Both the position numbers and the translations under genes were made by a program. A stretch of 64,000 bases of DNA, taken from contig BCIK01000001.1 in assembly GCA_039545295.1 (NCBI GenBank), positions 1,302,001 through 1,366,000 of the forward strand. The letters run 5' to 3'. Positions 1 to 11,864 of this stretch are shown here, one piece after another; the stretch's first letter is position 1; each line of letters starts with the position of its first letter. This stretch comes from Udeniomyces pyricola. Taxonomy: Eukaryota > Basidiomycota > Tremellomycetes > Cystofilobasidiales > Mrakiaceae. Under the pieces are notes generated by a model. The model worked only from the letters and a program-made list of their open reading frames with translations, ran no database searches and was not told where the DNA came from.

Positions 1-963
1 CGCCGACCTCGCCATTATCCTGCTCCCTGACGTCCTCTATCTCGATACTGTCCCTCCTCAATAACGCAGCGTCTCCACCGTCTCCCTTGTCCTCGCCTTT
101 TTCCTCCACTCTCTTTCCTCAACCGCTCATGCACGACTCATCATTGAACCGTCCGACGACTGCCTCCTCGTCATCTTCTCAATCTGGCGTCATCTCTAGG
201 AAGAAATCTGCTCCTTCGCTTGATCGGACGCCGATCCAACGGACGACCCGGGCGTGCGATGCTTGTCGTGGGAGAAAGACACGCTGCTTGCCCGCTTCGA
301 ACCCGACTGATTCAACCTCGGGCGAGCAAGGTGACTGTGAGAGGTCGAAGCAGTGCCAACGGTGCACGGATCTTGGGTTGGTGTGCATTTGGACGGGTAG
401 GTCAAAGAAGCGAGGACCGGTAGCTGGGTGAGTTATACGATCAATGCTCTATGTTGGTTCCACGCTCATGGTCATATGCCGCGACATCATGCTAACTATC
501 ATTGGTCTCTTATTTTCTTTCTTTTCATCCGCCCTTGAACAGCTCCACCCGCCGATACGTCACCTCATCGACACCGATGATATCGACGCCCGGTCCATCT
601 GCAAGCCCAGCCTACTCTGCCTCAAGCCCACGTACCATCATTCATCCTTCCGTTCTCTCACCTGCCATCAACTGTTCCACTTTCTCTCGCCATCCTTTGG
701 ACCGCCAAGCCGACTTTCCATTCACGACAATGGCCGACTCGTTCGAACATGGCGCCTCGACGAAATCGTCCCCGGTCCGTGCGACATACGAGGATGTCCA
801 ACGACGACAACAACCATCGTACCTGTCTCGCCCACCATCGCTCGATCAACTCAGACTTCCGAGTCTTGACGTAGGATTTGGGGCCACCTTGCGCGCAGAG
901 GAGGGGAATCAGCAGAGTGTGGCTGCAGGTAGTGTTCGAAGGGGGAGCGTGCAACTTTATTGA
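1..963 (+). CDS. Zn2Cys6 fungal transcription factor, 5' end outside or uncertain
   Basis: Exons ..430 and 541-963, joined over an intron that begins GTGAGT and ends CAG; the stop is TGA at 961-963. The frame is open to the window edge; the first in-frame ATG is at 129, so the true start may lie upstream. The protein carries a Gal4-type zinc cluster (CDACRGRKTRC, then CQRCTDLGLVC), which in this family binds DNA as a C6 binuclear zinc centre, followed by KKRG. The loop between the third and fourth cysteine of the cluster is unusually long (22 residues, including one more Cys). The remainder is Ser/Pro-rich with no recognisable fungal-TF middle domain, so the protein is short for the class. 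It is a nuclear regulator with unknown targets. The family call is firm; start and function are not. Confidence 0.72.
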
Positions 964-1190
964 TTTTTATTCGATTTTGGTGGTCGTCATTGATTTGCGA
1001 CGATACTAGTCATGCATACACACACACGTATCGATTGCGAATGGTGTTTTGAGAAGGCGACCCAACAAACGTGACTTCGCTTCCTCTGCACAAATCACCA
1101 GATCGTCATGTAAAGGACTGTGATCAGCTCGTCGAGTCTCGGGCCTCTCTCATCTTGGCGTCTCAATGAAGAAAGGACGTTTCATGTCAA

Positions 1191-2150
1191 TCAACCACCG
1201 TGAAGAGTCGAGATAAAGACGACCTCGTCTCCGTCTTGCAGTTCATAGTCGAGCTCATGCTCCAGCTCCCAATCAGCTGATCGAGCGTGATAGGATTGAG
1301 AACAGAAGGATTGTGCCAAGGAAAAGAAAGGGGAGTATAGAAGCGGGCATGATCAGGGCAAGGCCAAGATAAGGACATGAGGAGTCAAATAAGATGTAGT
1401 TATCAAACCAGGAAGGAACTGACTGTCGTTGATGAGGACTAGAATTCCCGGCCGACTGAGAAGGGGCGTTATGAAAGAATGGTAAAGATTTGAGGCAACA
1501 CCAAGGTCAACATTCTCCTCGCCGCACACACGACCGCAGTACGATGATGCCAGGCGAGAAAAGATTTATTGGCAAGCTATGACGGACATGGTTTCTCCTT
1601 CCCTGAAGAGTTCCTCCCTCTCCTTCAATACGTTCTTGGCGAGATAGTCAATGAGAAACCGCATGTCGGCGGGTTTTGACGCTGGCGTAGAGCTTGGTAG
1701 GCGAAGCTTGTGAAGAGGTTGGCGCGAGAACAGCAAGTCAAGACCTCCGCTACATGGGGTGAGCGAATCAAAATGGTTAACGTCAGTTATGATGCATCGA
1801 GGTGACTGGGCGAGGCTAGATTGCGATGGTGTCGTTAGTCAGGTATGTTGGCTGAGCGAAACTAGGCGTGGTGAAAGGAAACGGCGAAATCCGCCGCATC
1901 GCCCATTGAACCTCCCGTTTGTGGTCGATGATTCCGATCAAAGATTGCAACCGGTGAACATGTTTCAACCGTGCTGTACACGCAAAAGTCGGACCTGGTA
2001 GATCCGCGACCCGTACGTGAGGACTAACCCAAACTCGACCTGAACGCCAATGGTGCCTTCGACGTTTGCCTCTTGCCCGGTGGATTCTTCGGAAGCCTGC
2101 TTGAAGTTGGCCTCTGCCGCTGGGGTGGTATAGCCTAGTCCGTTAACCAT
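1191..2150 (-). CDS. URM1: Urm1 ubiquitin-related modifier / sulfur carrier
   Basis: Four exons: 2150-2029, 1749-1588, 1455-1424 and 1276-1191 (133 aa). Phases agree at all junctions (GG|C, AT|T, A|CT). Exon 2 gives GGLDLLF followed by a basic stretch, exon 3 a 32-nt [10 protein letters not shown] block, and exon 4 [20 protein letters not shown] ending in STLHGG. The C-terminal Gly-Gly is the thiocarboxylated tail of Urm1, which donates sulfur for 2-thiouridine in wobble positions of cytosolic tRNAs and can be conjugated to proteins. The beta-grasp fold is complete. About 35 residues at the N-terminus precede the conserved VQVEF strand, longer than in yeast (99 aa). An upstream in-frame ATG at 2261 would add a Thr-rich leader and is less likely. 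It is divergent from YAH1. Confidence 0.9.
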
Positions 2151-2460
2151 AGTGAGGTCGATTGAGGAGGTGTTGATGATGGTGGTAGTGGTGGTAGTGA
2201 TGGTGTTGATAGTCGAATGGAATGGTTCCAGGCGATGATCGGTTGGACCTGCTGCATGCAAGCTCCCAAATCAACGGTTCAAGTTACCAACTTATCCTTT
2301 TTGGCCAGCGTCGACGTTGGCCGGTTAACGGTTGATCAATCGATCAGTCATATCAGTTCTCACTTCCTTCAGCTTCCACTCCATCCTTTCAATTCACCAC
2401 CGACGCATACACCACCAGCCTTTTCCCGGTTTTGCTGCATCGCCTAATAACCTTCCCAAT
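2151..2460. promoter_or_regulatory. Divergent promoter between URM1 and YAH1
   Basis: This 310-bp gap separates the two start codons and must hold both core promoters. It contains a trinucleotide tract (GGTGGTAGTGGTGG type) close to URM1 and a pyrimidine-rich stretch just before the YAH1 ATG, typical of fungal promoters. I see no convincing TATA box. No gene is supported in it. Confidence 0.5.
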
Positions 2461-3684
<1,224 letters not shown>

Positions 3685-4289
3685 TTGGGTGGTTGCATAC
3701 GCTCAATAAAAATGGAAAAGGGGCGGTTGCGGTCGATCTCATGTCATTGTTCATTTCTCAGGATCTCTTACCAATACAATCAGGTCGTCAAACCTGCGAC
3801 TGTTCTTTAGGCATGCCCTATCGTGCTGGTGTTTCTAGTTGACTACTCTCGGGCGAAGATTTATATATAGCGCGCTGAATTGCGAGCGAGCGCGCGGGTT
3901 GGACGGACAGGTGTGGATCAGCCACTGTGCTGGAACATTTGGCGTACTCTGATGGACTCGACTACGCAACGATCTGCCAGTGTAGAGAACATACTGAGCG
4001 CGCATATGATGAACGTGAAGCAGCTCGAATGGAAGATGTTGTGCGCGAGAGGAAAATGGAATGATCGATCATGAGTCGCGCCGCGCCGATGAAATGTGGG
4101 CGACGACGCCAACGCTCGGGCGCTCGGGACGCGCGCGTGTGATAGTACGCGACTCTCTCCCGATCCAACCTGCACAACGACTCATCACTCAACGTACTCC
4201 CCCCCTTCTCCCTTGTCAGAATCTCACTTCCCTCTCACCCACTCTTGCCCATCCAACCACGCTTTTCTACTCCACTCTACCCTCCCGTC
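3685..4289. other. Intergenic: YAH1 terminator side and SCC3 promoter
   Basis: No gene is supported. A TTTATATATAGC element lies near 3860, and the 200 bases before the SCC3 ATG are strongly pyrimidine-rich on the + strand (many CTC and CCC runs), as expected for a promoter and 5' UTR. Short open frames here have no coding character. Confidence 0.5.
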
Positions 4290-7200
4290 ATGGCACCCAG
4301 CAACCCGCTCATGCCACCGCCACCCGTACCACCAAGGCGTAGCGGCAGGGAGCGTCGACAGTCTGGTACGTCCTCCTCGATCTGACAACGCGTGCTGCCC
4401 CGTCGCGTCTCCCTCCTAGGTTGTTGGCTCAACTTGATTCGCTTCGCTCCCTCTTGCCTCCGACAGGTAACACATCCATATCTTCTCAGCCTCAGGTGAA
4501 ACCATCCAAAAAGCGTAAAGCTCAAGAGACCATCAGCGACGATGAATCCGATCTCACGGAGCTCGACGTCGAGGAAGAGATCGACGAGCTCGCCGAACAA
4601 GATGATGAAGAAGAAGAGGATGAGGATGAGCCAGATGCGGACGACGTGAGATTCAATCCGTCCTACTTCGCTCTCTCCTGACCAATCCAATTCGATCTGA
4701 CTATTTGTCCCTGTCATATCGCGCCCCCAGGGATCTGAGGATGACTTTGAAGCATCGTTCATCAAGCCCAAGAAGACGCCCTCCAAGCGAACTCCAGCCA
4801 AGGGCGGTCGCAAGTCTAAGGGAAAGAAGACCAACGGATCGGACGATGAGGCGGACGCCGACGCGACACCCAAGGCGAAAAAGGCGCGAGGTAGGCCAAA
4901 AGGTGCCGGCTCAACCAAGAAGGGCAAGGGAAAGGCCGTCGATGGAGCCGAGGGCGAGGCTGATGACGATGAGAACCAGCCTGAAACCGATGTTAAGGCG
5001 GACAATATCTTCTTCAGTCAGTCGTTGCGTCGTTCCCTGTTTCCACTTGTGCTTGTCTTTGTCTGGTTGACTGCGGCCTATATGGTGTTCAAGGTAGCAA
5101 TCAATCGGAGCCATGACACGGTAAATGGAATGCTAACTTTCGCGACTCGCGATCCTGTTCTCTGAACAATACAGACGCGTTGATCTCGGGCAATGCCATG
5201 GAGCCCGTCATCGAGGACTGGGTTGATCGCTATGAAGAGGAGCCGGACCAGGCATTAGGCGAATTGGTTGTGTTCTTGATACGGGTGCGGCTTGCTTGCT
5301 AATGTCTCGACCAGTGTGGGTTCTGACGTCTTGACTTCAAATGTTCATACTAACCTCGAGCGAACCGTGCCGTTCCGGTTGCTTGTCTTGCAGGCCTCTG
5401 GAAGCTCGACAGATGTTACCCCCGATGCGGCCGTCGACTTGGATGGTGTTGTCTCGACAGTCGATGACCTTGAGAACGAGGTAAGCCCGTCAATTCTGTC
5501 TGGTATCACGTTCGTGACATCACGCAAATACTGACGTTCATCTCACTTTGCTACCTGATAAGAAATCCATGGCTGTTTATCCGCTCATCTCCAAAGTCAA
5601 GGCATACCGACGTTTCCACGCGTCGCTGTCATCGTTCCTATCATTACTCCTCTCCAACCTGGCCAACACGCCCCACCTCTACTCGTCCTCGTCCTCCAAG
5701 TCGGATGCATCCCCACTGATCGAGGTCCTTCAATCCTGGCTCTTCACCCTCTCGGCATCTCAACTCCGATCTTTCCGTCACACCGGCACCGTCATCGCCC
5801 TTGAGGCCATGACGGGCTTGTGCCAGGTCGCGGCCGAGGTTCGAGAGGAGCTCGGCACTGTCAGCCGACAAAAAGATGCCGAGAGGCGCAAAGTCGACAA
5901 GGGCACCTCGGGCGCGAAAGCCAGGCTGAAGGAACTTGAGAGAAAGGTCAAGGAAGTTCACTGGAAGAAAACGAAGCTTGAAAACTATTTGACCGAATTC
6001 TTCAACACGTCAGTCTCCTTCTCTTGAGAATCGTCTTCTCAGTTGCGGTCGATTGACATCCCTCCCTTCTCTCTTTGACGTCTTGCACCCTTTGGATCTC
6101 TCCTCTTATGTTCTTATGAACGATCAGGGTCTTTGTCCTTCGATACCGGGATCGAGATCCGCTTATCCGAACCGAATGCGTCAAGCAACTCGGCATCTGG
6201 ATGAAGACGCTTCCGGACGTCTACCTCGAGTCGGCATACTTCAAATACGTTGGTTGGATGCTCGATGATGAGGTGAGGTTTCCAGCTCTGCATCGCTTCC
6301 TGACTCATTGGGGTAGGCGTGGTTCCTGACTGCTTCTTCTGAGCACGTTTTCTCTCTTTCTCTCTATTTTTTTTTTGTTTTGCCTCTCCGTTTCCCTGTT
6401 TCCTTTCTCTTTTTTTTTTTTTTTTAGAGCTTCCCTACTCGACTTGAGACCGTCCGGGCGCTCTTGCCTCTCTACCAAAATGACGCCAACGCCGGAGGAT
6501 TCTCTTCCTTCACCGAACGGTTCAAGAAGCGAATACTCCAGATGGCATTCCATGACGTCGAACTCTCCGTTCGAACCACGGCCATCGGGATCCTCAACTT
6601 TGTCGATCGATCCGGCATGCTCGACGACGAAAGGCGACGTCAAGTTGGCCTCCTCATCTTTGACCGCGAGGACCGTGTCCGGAAAGCCGTGGCTGGCTTC
6701 TTTGCCGACCGTTGGACCGAGGATACGGAGGAGATGCTTGAGGAGATGGAAGGAGCTGGGCGGAAAGGTAGGAAAGGCAATAAGAAGGATCAGGCTGTCG
6801 AAGACAAGATCATTAAGGAGCGTGTCGGTTGGAAGTCTCTCGCTTCCATGCTCGTTCGATTCACCCGGGCCCTCGATGAGGCCAACGAGGAACCGGACGA
6901 AGGAGCGAACTATCCCGATCGAGCCGCACGAGAGACGGCGGAAGAACTCAAGGCATGGATCGACATGACTGGCAAAAGTCGAATCGCGTCTGCCGTCGAC
7001 AGTTTGTGGGACAAGGTCGACGGGCTTCGAAACTGGGAGAGCCTCATTCAATTCGTCGGGCTCGATCACTCGGGTGAGGGAGACGGTACGGCGGACGAGG
7101 TAGCTGGGGATGAGATTTGGACAGTCGACGAGGAGGAGGTCGCCCTCCTCATCCAGGTCCTCGTCGCAGGTATGAGAAAGGCCAAGTCCAAGGCGGAAGC

Positions 7201-10200
7201 CGACAAGAAGGTATGTTGCCCTCGTTCAGCCCTCGTTTTTCAGCTGGGCCATGCCGTCCTGACTCGGTATCACTCCTCTGTGTGTGTGTGTGACATAGAA
7301 TGATTCCACGGTCCCAACCGAGATGACGCGCATTCTTATTCGAGACTTGCCTGCTCTCATCGCCAAGCATCAGAGTGATGTCGGTCGGTTGGTGGATGTG
7401 CTCTCAATCCCTCTGCTCATGAACCTCAACATGTATCTCGACTTGCGAATGATCCCGGTAAGTCTTCTCGTGGCACTCTTGAGTACCTTATCGGTGTCCT
7501 GTCCAGTTTCTAAGCCGTTTTGGGTCGCTTCTTATAGGCATACGAATCGCTTTGGGACGACCTCATCAAGATCCTGACCAAGAGTTCTACACCCGAGGTC
7601 CTGAATCCCACCATCGCCGCCATCATTCACCTCCTCTCGACTGAAGCCCTCGCCAATGCCAACGCCAAAAAGATTGCCGAGCTGGACGAGGCCCTCTTCT
7701 CGGCCCTACGCTCGATCGTCGATGGCCGGGACGCAGAGACTGCCGAGTTTGACGAGGACGAGAACGTGGCGTTGGCGAGCGCGGCTATGCGGATCGGCTT
7801 GCTCTTCTGCTGGAGGAACCTCTGTGAGGCGATGGACGAGAGCGAAGGAGGAACCCAAAGCACGGGATGGCAGATCTTGCTTGCCCTGGCCTCTCGAGGC
7901 AGTTTGGGTTATCGGGATGAAGGACAAGTGAGTCTCATCTGGATCAAGACTCTCTCATCGCTGTAGTCCTGAGGATCACTGGCTGACAGCCAGCTTCTTT
8001 TGTCGCTGTAGATGGTCGACCACGCGCTGGAAGCCCTCTCGCGCTACATTTTTTACCGAGCGAGTTCGGATCCCGAGGATGGCAGTCGCCAGGAGGATCT
8101 TCTCGCCAAGCGATTGGCCTTGCTCGAGAAGCTCGAGGAGTTTGCCGTCGGAACTCAGTCTAACGCCGTCGAGGTCGTGCGACGATCGGTACGTTCCCAT
8201 GTATGGCTCGGCTTGGAAAGAGGGAAACGAACAACGACATCTGACGGTTATGGGGACTAACTTTTTTTTTGTTCTTCTTCTTCTTTTCTTCTGTGCCCAA
8301 TGCAGTCGTTTGTCCTCCTTTTGACTCAACACATCGCCTTCCGACCAACTATCGAAAACTTGACGCCCGCCGAATCCAAGCTGAAACCCATGGCGATCCC
8401 AAAGGCGCTGGAGCTCGAGCTGGACGAGGAAGTTCAATCCCGGTGCGCCGGTTTCATCGAGGCTGAGATTGAACGCTACACGGAAGACAAGTTGGACCTC
8501 ACCGCCAGTCAGGCTGCCGCTGCGGATGAGATGAGTGATGAGGAAGCGGAAGATGAAGATGAGGACGAAGAGGAAGGCGTGAACAAGAAGAAGAGGAAGA
8601 GTAAGAGTGTGGCTAAAGCTAAGAAGTTCGCGATTGACGGTACGTTTGGATTTCTAGGCTAGTGGTCTTCCTTCTCAAGCGCGGGAGTTCATCCTACGAG
8701 GTTATCACTCATTTTCCTTTCCGTGCGCTTGCACTTGATTTGTCCTTTTTCTTTGCTAGATGGATCGGTACCGAGTCAGACCGAGCTCCTTCAGAATCAC
8801 CGCTTCATGTCGACCATCTCTCACTTCCTCGTCGCTCTCCGACTCCGAGTGATTGAAGTTGAGCATTCCACAGTCATATTCACACACCACGGTCGTTTCG
8901 GATCCGAGTACGACGCGCTTTGCAAGTCTCTCGCGGATGACCTCCGACTCGACGCTTGTGGGGGTCACGGCGCTTCGGTCGTTAAAGTCGTCATCGCATC
9001 GATGCAAAACGTAAGTCTCATAAGTCTGTTGTGGCAATCGCGTCCTTTCTCTGTCGGCTGGTATTACCGATGTCGTCATTGTTGTTGCTGTCGTTATTGT
9101 TGTTGCTGTCGTTATTGTTGTTGCTGATGACTAACGTTTTGACGCTTCTTCCGAAACCTTTCCATCCCCTGTGCTTCTTACATCATCGTTGGTTGATCGT
9201 CTCAGTCCTTTGAGCTCTTCCTCGACGGCGAAACGACTGAAGCCGAGCCTTTGGCCCTATCGAAAATGCTGGCCTCTTCCCTTGCCGTTCATGGCCCTCA
9301 GTTCAAGATCCTCAAGAGCATTCCTTCCCGACACGTCGTCGATATCCATACGGCCCTTCTCGATTGGGTCGTCAAAAAGGTGGCTCAGGCCGGACGGAGG
9401 AATAACAAAAAAAGCGTGCGAAGTACCTTGCTGTTTTTCAAGGCTTTGACGCCGCTGCTTGGAACGGTCGATGGTCGAGGGGCTCTCAGCATGTGAGTTG
9501 AGTTTTAAGTTTTTGGTTTTTTTTTTTTGTTCTTGTGTGCTATGGAATCTCTTGCCAGCTTCAGTTTGCGGGGGCTTGAGGTACTGACGACGTCCATCGT
9601 TATCTCCTATTTCTCTTCGTCTTATTTCCCTGATCTTTCTCGTCTTGTTTCTTCCACCGACATAGTAAACACGAGCTGGACGAGACACTCAAGAGGCATT
9701 CAGTCGAGGTCGAAAGTGCCAAAACGTGGGACCATGAACGTGCTTATGAGAAACGGGTACGTCCCTTCCTACTTAATTCCCTCCCTACTATCGAAACCCC
9801 CTCCTCCTCCGCTTCTTCTTGACCCTTTTTTGGTTTTTTTATCTTTACTTATTTGCTTTTTTTTTGTTTTTATTACAGCTCACTGCCGTCATGGCCAAAG
9901 ATGCTGTGATCACCAAGCGAGCCCGGACCAAGCTCGCCACCCGGAGTGGTGGTGCCACCGAAGGAGCCGAAGCCGAGCCAGGCCATGAGGATAGCGAGGA
10001 GGACAGAGACAACAACAACGACGATGAAGAGGAAAATCCGTTGCGTATTCCCGAGGATGTCGAGACGACGAAGCCGCCTGGTCCATCTCTGAGTCGCTCA
10101 CGAGGCGCTGTTGGGGCGATGGAGGATGAGGATGAAGAAGAGTTCCCAGAGCAGCAACCGTCCAGACCGAAGTCGAAGCCGAGGACGAGAGGGACTGTTA

Positions 10201-10711
10201 AGGCGGTTGAGCCGGAGCCGGAGGTGGAGATGGACGAAGAAGAGGTCGACGTCAATGTGTCTCCACCAGCGAGCGTGAAGAAGCCTTCGACCGCGGGCCG
10301 GAAGCGAAACCGAGACGAGGACGGGGAAGAGGAGGAAGAAGACGTGGACGTGGACGTGGACTTGGAAGAGGCACCAGAAGTGGACGTCGAGGAAGAAAGT
10401 CAAGATGATGAGGAAGGCTTGACTCCAGGTACGCATGACTCTGGCCTCTTTGCTTCTTCCTGCAGGGACCCAAGTGCTGCGTCTGTAAATTGGGATACGG
10501 GATTGACGTTAATTTTTCTCTCTTTTCTCTCGCTCCATGCGTTTCTGCGACCGTTTTATTCTCGTTTCTCTCTTAATCTATCTTCACAACTTCAGCTCCC
10601 TCCTCTCCGTTGACCGTCGCGTCATCTACCAAACCGGCCTCAGCTTCCGCCAGCTCACCCGGCATCCTCGATACCGGTCGCGTCTTCCGTAAGAAACCGA
10701 GGATCCTCTGA
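4290..10711 (+). CDS. SCC3: Cohesin subunit Scc3/STAG (stromalin)
   Basis: Seventeen exons: 4290-4365, 4467-4645, 4731-5016, 5175-5284, 5394-5480, 5563-6008, 6128-6272, 6428-7210, 7299-7457, 7538-7927, 8012-8188, 8306-8639, 8760-9010, 9206-9492, 9666-9756, 9879-10428 and 10596-10711 (1488 aa). The N-terminus is RRSGRERRQSG, then an acidic Asp/Glu tract and a Lys-rich AT-hook-like stretch (ARGRPKG). The STAG region starts near residue 215 (SGNAMEPVIEDWVDRYEEEP). The stromalin-conserved domain is near 395-465 (FVLRYRDRDPLIRTECV). A HEAT-like middle and a disordered acidic C-terminus ending in RKKPRIL follow. Scc3 binds Scc1 and DNA and is needed to load and hold cohesin on chromatin. The C-terminal KR-rich end is a likely nuclear signal. 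Confidence 0.93.
9079..9126 (+). repeat. 18-bp minisatellite in SCC3 intron 13
   Basis: The unit TTGTTGTTGCTGTCGTTA occurs about 2.6 times head to tail inside the intron between exons 13 and 14. It is a simple local expansion with no coding role. Confidence 0.85.
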
Positions 10712-11864
10712 TCGAATGATGATCTTTTAGTTTGATCACAAGTACGGATGCGGATAATCATCAAGCACGGTGTCTTTTCTCTTTTCTCTTTTCTCTTTTC
10801 TCTTTTCTCTTTTCTCTTTTCTCTTCCTTGCTTCTCTCTCTCTCTCGACCTCCTCATCTCCGCCCTCAACCCCGTCTCCAGACACCCGTGTGTCCATTGC
10901 CAGCCACTCTGACGCGCAGATCAGATCTCAGCACGTTCTTCTTCTTCATCTTCTTTTCCTTCTCCGGCCTTGTTCTCCTAATATTGTTCGCTTCATACGT
11001 ATACCTTCAATGAGTTCGGGGTTACATCTCGTAAGTAGAGAAGGAAAAGCGAGAGAGAGGTCGGAAAGAATGTGAATGTGAAAAAAGAGAGACAGAAAGA
11101 GGGAGTCGAGGAGAAAGCTGGGAAACGAGAGCTGATATCAAAGGAGACGCGACTCGACTAGCAGCTACTACTCCTAGCTATACATATACTAGTCTATAGC
11201 CGCGGCGCTGGGGCAGCTGTTGTACTGCAGTAGCTATATATATACATATATATCTCCTAGTCTGTTACGGATGGGGAGAGTTCCCAGGAAAAGAAAAGTG
11301 GATATCGGATGTGTGGATGGGTGTGACGATTGGGAAGAAAAGGGGAAAAGCAACGTGGGTGATGTATATATATATAAAAGGAGAACAAGAAGACGAGAGG
11401 AGAACTGAACGAGTGAGATGATGAGAAAAGGGTTGGATCGAAAGAGGGGGGGAGGGGGAGGGGTTAGCAAAACGCCGGTCCGTGAGAGGTCTGAGCAGTA
11501 ACAGCAGCAACGAATGGGAACGAGCTCGAGGATGTTCAAAGAGAAAACAGGGAAGGGGAATGCGTCGGAAGGGCGAGTAGAATGGAACAGGGGAAAGCCG
11601 AGAGATCAAGGGTGACGTAGAGAAGGCCAGGGATAGGCTTTAATGGATCGAAAGAAGAAACAAACAAAGCATGCGGGGGTACGAACAAAGGAAACGAAAT
11701 AAAAGAGAAGCCTCAAACATGACAGTCATACCAAAGAAGAGAGACAAAGAAGATATATGAAAAAATGAAAACAAAGAAGGGAAAAGAAGTGAACACGTCA
11801 AGGTGTATCTTCATCGTTTGCTTCTACTGCGTTGTCTTTTTTTTCTGTTTTTGATACATCTTTT
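10712..11864. other. Convergent intergenic region SCC3/KRE6
   Basis: These 1.15 kb lie between two genes whose 3' ends face each other. They contain a (TCTTTTC)n tract, TA-rich runs near 11175-11260 and 11364-11378, and purine-rich sequence on the + strand. I find no open frame with coding character. Both 3' UTRs and terminators must lie here. Confidence 0.55.
10772..10827 (+). repeat. (TCTTTTC)n 7-bp tandem repeat
   Basis: About seven perfect 7-bp units, just downstream of the SCC3 stop. A low-complexity pyrimidine tract in the 3' flank. Confidence 0.9.

Noticed and set aside
2151..2261. Upstream in-frame ATG (2261) extending URM1
   Set aside because: Adds a Thr-run encoded by a trinucleotide tract, unlike any conserved Urm1 part; ATG 2150 is preferred.
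3880..4074. 64-aa open frame upstream of SCC3
   Set aside because: No family resemblance, overlapping open frames on both strands, and promoter-like position.
6305..7069. 254-aa open frame antisense to SCC3
   Set aside because: Mirror of a well-supported coding exon; explained by codon usage of the sense gene.
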